This document shows, piece after piece, positions 5,035-6,537 of a stretch of 6,537 bases of DNA; positions within the stretch are counted from its first letter, which is position 1, and each line of letters begins with the position of its first letter. Source of the stretch: an uncultured Anaerolineae bacterium (lineage in GTDB: Bacteria; Chloroflexota; Anaerolineae; Anaerolineales; Villigracilaceae); contig CAINXK010000192.1 in the NCBI GenBank assembly GCA_903854805.1, positions 1 through 6,537 on the forward strand, written 5' to 3'. A program made the position numbers and the translations under genes. A model generated the notes under the pieces. The model was not told the origin of the DNA and did no database searches. It worked only from the letters and a program-made list of their open reading frames with translations.

Positions 5035-5512
5035 ATCGATTTGAGGTGCTTAATGCCATGCTGGTATTTTGAGGTCAGCTGGCTTTGAACCAGGGACTTT
5101 GGCCAAAATGGGCATAACCAGAAGCACCGATTGAGCGAACGTCGGCGAGACCGTCCAGAGCTCGCCGAGAAAAGCGTACAGTTGGAAGATTTCCCGGTTG
5201 CGCTTGATTTAGGCCATGAACGATTATGGCAAGTGATGGATTGGCAAACCAATGCCACCAAGTTCCGGATGGTTGGAAAGAAAATACACACCCTGCCGTG
5301 AAAGAACAAGTCAAAGTTGGCGCGCATTCTTTTGCGCATATCGAGTGGTTCGGCTCGGATTGTTTGGTAAGGTTCGCCCAGCGCAGTGTTTATGCTGGTA
5401 GATCGCTTCTCGTCAGACAACAAGTTCGCCATTCAGCTCACCTTGCGCATCTAAATCTACCTTTTTTCGCCATTTTTTGCACTTATGGCACTATTGCACA
5501 AAACTTATGCTT
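5035..5512. other. unassigned stretch, possibly a second gene remnant
   Basis: Between the GGDEF relic and the PAS gene no intact gene is apparent. Plus frame 1 is open from stop to stop at 5089-5298 (70 codons, no start codon at its front) and reads like real protein: LSERRRDRPELAEKSVQLED then FPVALDLGHERLWQVMDWQT. It then meets a TGA at 5299-5301; later pieces in the same frame (PSAVFMLVDRFSSDNKFAIQ) look protein-like too, between further stops. A minus-strand frame at 5016-5432 is longer, but its Ser/Arg/Cys-rich text suggests a shadow. I recognise no family. The last 50 bp should carry the PAS gene promoter; TTGCAC at 5477-5482 is a weak -35 candidate without a good -10. Confidence 0.35.
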
Positions 5513-5516
5513 GGAG
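5513..5516 (+). promoter_or_regulatory. ribosome binding site of the PAS-domain gene
   Basis: GGAG ends seven bases before the ATG at 5524 and decides this start. There is no other in-frame start with a comparable site nearby. Confidence 0.7.
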
Positions 5517-5523
5517 TAACTGT

Positions 5524-6537
5524 ATGGTTAATAAAAAAAACAATCTTCAGGAAAATAAATTCCCTATCGAAAACGATCTTTCATGGGAACTGCTATTCGA
5601 TAACCATACGGCCATCATGTTACTGGTAGAACCAAACACCGGTCATATTCTTAAAACCAACCCCGCCGCAGTACAATTCTACGGATACCCCCAACAAAAA
5701 CTGTCCAGCATGTCTGTCTCAGAAATATTTTGCATGTCTGATGAAAAGTTGACAGCTGAACGCCAAAAAGTAAATAGTGAGGGGCGAAATTACCTTGAAC
5801 TTATACACCGCCTGGCCAGTGGAGAAGTACGCGCTGTGGAAGAACTTTCTTCCATAATCATTTGGCGGCACAAACCGGTCCTTTTTTTAATCATCCACGA
5901 CATTACAGATCGTGGGCAGCAACCTACCCACGATCTGGGCCTGGTCTTGCAAGATGAAGTGCATCGGCGCGAGGTTGTATTTGAAGATTTAGGGTTTCAT
6001 AAAATTGAACTGGAGATGCAGAACGAAGAACTGCGCAAAACACAGAACGAATTGGAAGTTGCGCGGGCGCGTTATTTCGATCTATACGACCTGGCTCCGG
6101 TGGGCTACTGCACGTTCAACGCAGAAGATATCATCATTGAAACTAACCTGACTGCCGCCAGCCTGCTGGGTGTCACCCGGGCAGACATGGTGATGAAGCC
6201 GTTTCATCGCTTCGTCACCGGCGACCATCAGTCCGCCTACTTCAAGGTTCGCAATCAGCTTTTTAAAAACGGACGATCACTGGCACTGGATATGCAGATG
6301 CTGAAAAAGGATGGATCGTATTTTTGGGCGCATCTTAAAGCCACCATCAGTCCGAATTTTCTGGCAGACTCCAAGCCGGACAATAACGAACCTGTTACAG
6401 TCCGCATGGTGATCATCGATATCAGTGAGCGAAAACGCGCGGAAGAAGCCCTGCATGAAAGCAAGAAACTTGCCTATCAAAATAAAGAAAAGGAAAAACG
6501 GGCCGAGGAGTTAGTCCTTGCCAATCAAGAACTTGCC
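5524..6537 (+). CDS. multi-PAS sensor protein, C-terminal output domain beyond the window
   Basis: The frame is open for 338 codons from the ATG at 5524 to the right edge. No signal peptide or membrane segment is seen, so the visible part is cytoplasmic. A first PAS domain spans about 20-130: WELLFDNHTAIMLLVEPNTG, then NPAAVQFYGYP, then RLASGEVRAVEELS, ending in the classical IIHDITDR (123-130). A coiled-coil linker follows (about 140-183), with IELEMQNEELRKTQNELEVA. A second PAS/PAC spans about 184-305: YFDLYDLAPVGYCTFNAEDI, TNLTAASLLGVTRADMV, KKDGSYFWAHLKATIS, ending VIIDISERKRAEEAL. After it comes KKLAYQNKEKEKRAEELVLA, a linker unit often repeated in PAS proteins that end in GGDEF, GGDEF-EAL or histidine-kinase domains. 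The ligand of the PAS domains and the output cannot be told. The decayed GGDEF domain lies about 490 bp upstream on the same strand but is a separate gene. Confidence 0.88.
   Translation, partial: MVNKKNNLQENKFPIENDLSWELLFDNHTAIMLLVEPNTGHILKTNPAAVQFYGYPQQKLSSMSVSEIFCMSDEKLTAERQKVNSEGRNYLELIHRLASGEVRAVEELSSIIIWRHKPVLFLIIHDITDRGQQPTHDLGLVLQDEVHRREVVFEDLGFHKIELEMQNEELRKTQNELEVARARYFDLYDLAPVGYCTFNAEDIIIETNLTAASLLGVTRADMVMKPFHRFVTGDHQSAYFKVRNQLFKNGRSLALDMQMLKKDGSYFWAHLKATISPNFLADSKPDNNEPVTVRMVIIDISERKRAEEALHESKKLAYQNKEKEKRAEELVLANQELA

Noticed and set aside
5016..5432. Minus-strand 138-codon frame, considered as a transposase remnant
   Set aside because: No DDE or HTH motif can be seen, composition is Ser/Arg/Cys-rich, and the plus strand reads more like protein in the same place.
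6255..6480. Minus-strand short frames at the right end
   Set aside because: They are antisense shadows of the well-supported PAS-domain coding sequence.

Overview
The window looks like a piece of a bacterial chromosome or metagenomic contig. A filamentous Chloroflexota (Anaerolineae-type) bacterium is the most likely source. That is an inference from gene style only: several LiaF/DUF5668-like membrane proteins in one operon, a GNAT protein that opens with a YDGW...RFANGYTKRANSV block, and a multi-PAS sensor with a KEKEKRAEEL linker. There are no rRNA or tRNA genes and no CRISPR array. No intact transposase is visible.

Left part (1-1171), minus strand. A GNAT-type acetyltransferase runs off the left edge (its C-terminus is missing). 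Upstream of it lies a small glycine-rich protein with about four membrane segments. The stop codon of the small protein sits inside a 70-bp imperfect hairpin with attC-like ends, a tentative hint of a gene-cassette boundary.

Gap (1172-1705). No convincing gene. It holds three tandem copies of a 16-bp unit ending next to a 12-bp palindrome, and a perfect 15-bp stem that probably terminates the operon to its right.

Centre (1706-3694), minus strand. A compact three-gene operon encodes (in transcription order) a 168-aa membrane protein, a 263-aa LiaF-like protein with two membrane segments and a repetitive beta-strand (toast-rack-like) domain, and a 211-aa polytopic membrane protein. All three share a W-P-x-x-(L/I)-x-x-x-G membrane motif, so they probably form or tune an envelope-stress sensing complex. 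Transcription should start from a consensus promoter (TTGACA-16-TATAAT). The -35 box lies inside a perfect CATGAT-N7-ATCATG dyad, and three more copies of the surrounding ATATTGA motif lie upstream. This is the best-supported regulatory signal in the window.

Gene-poor stretch (3764-5520). It holds operon control DNA, two imperfect hairpins, and a decayed GGDEF (diguanylate cyclase) domain at 4546-5034. The GGDEF remnant is spread over all three plus-strand frames and has lost its catalytic motif. The next 480 bp are unexplained and may be a further gene remnant.

Right end (5524-6537), plus strand. The N-terminal 338 residues of a multi-PAS signalling protein run off the right edge, so its output domain (histidine kinase, GGDEF or GGDEF-EAL) cannot be seen. 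The decayed GGDEF next to an intact PAS sensor suggests turnover of signalling genes here. I did not find a clearly new multi-gene system. The strongest leads are the operon with its control region and the relic gene.
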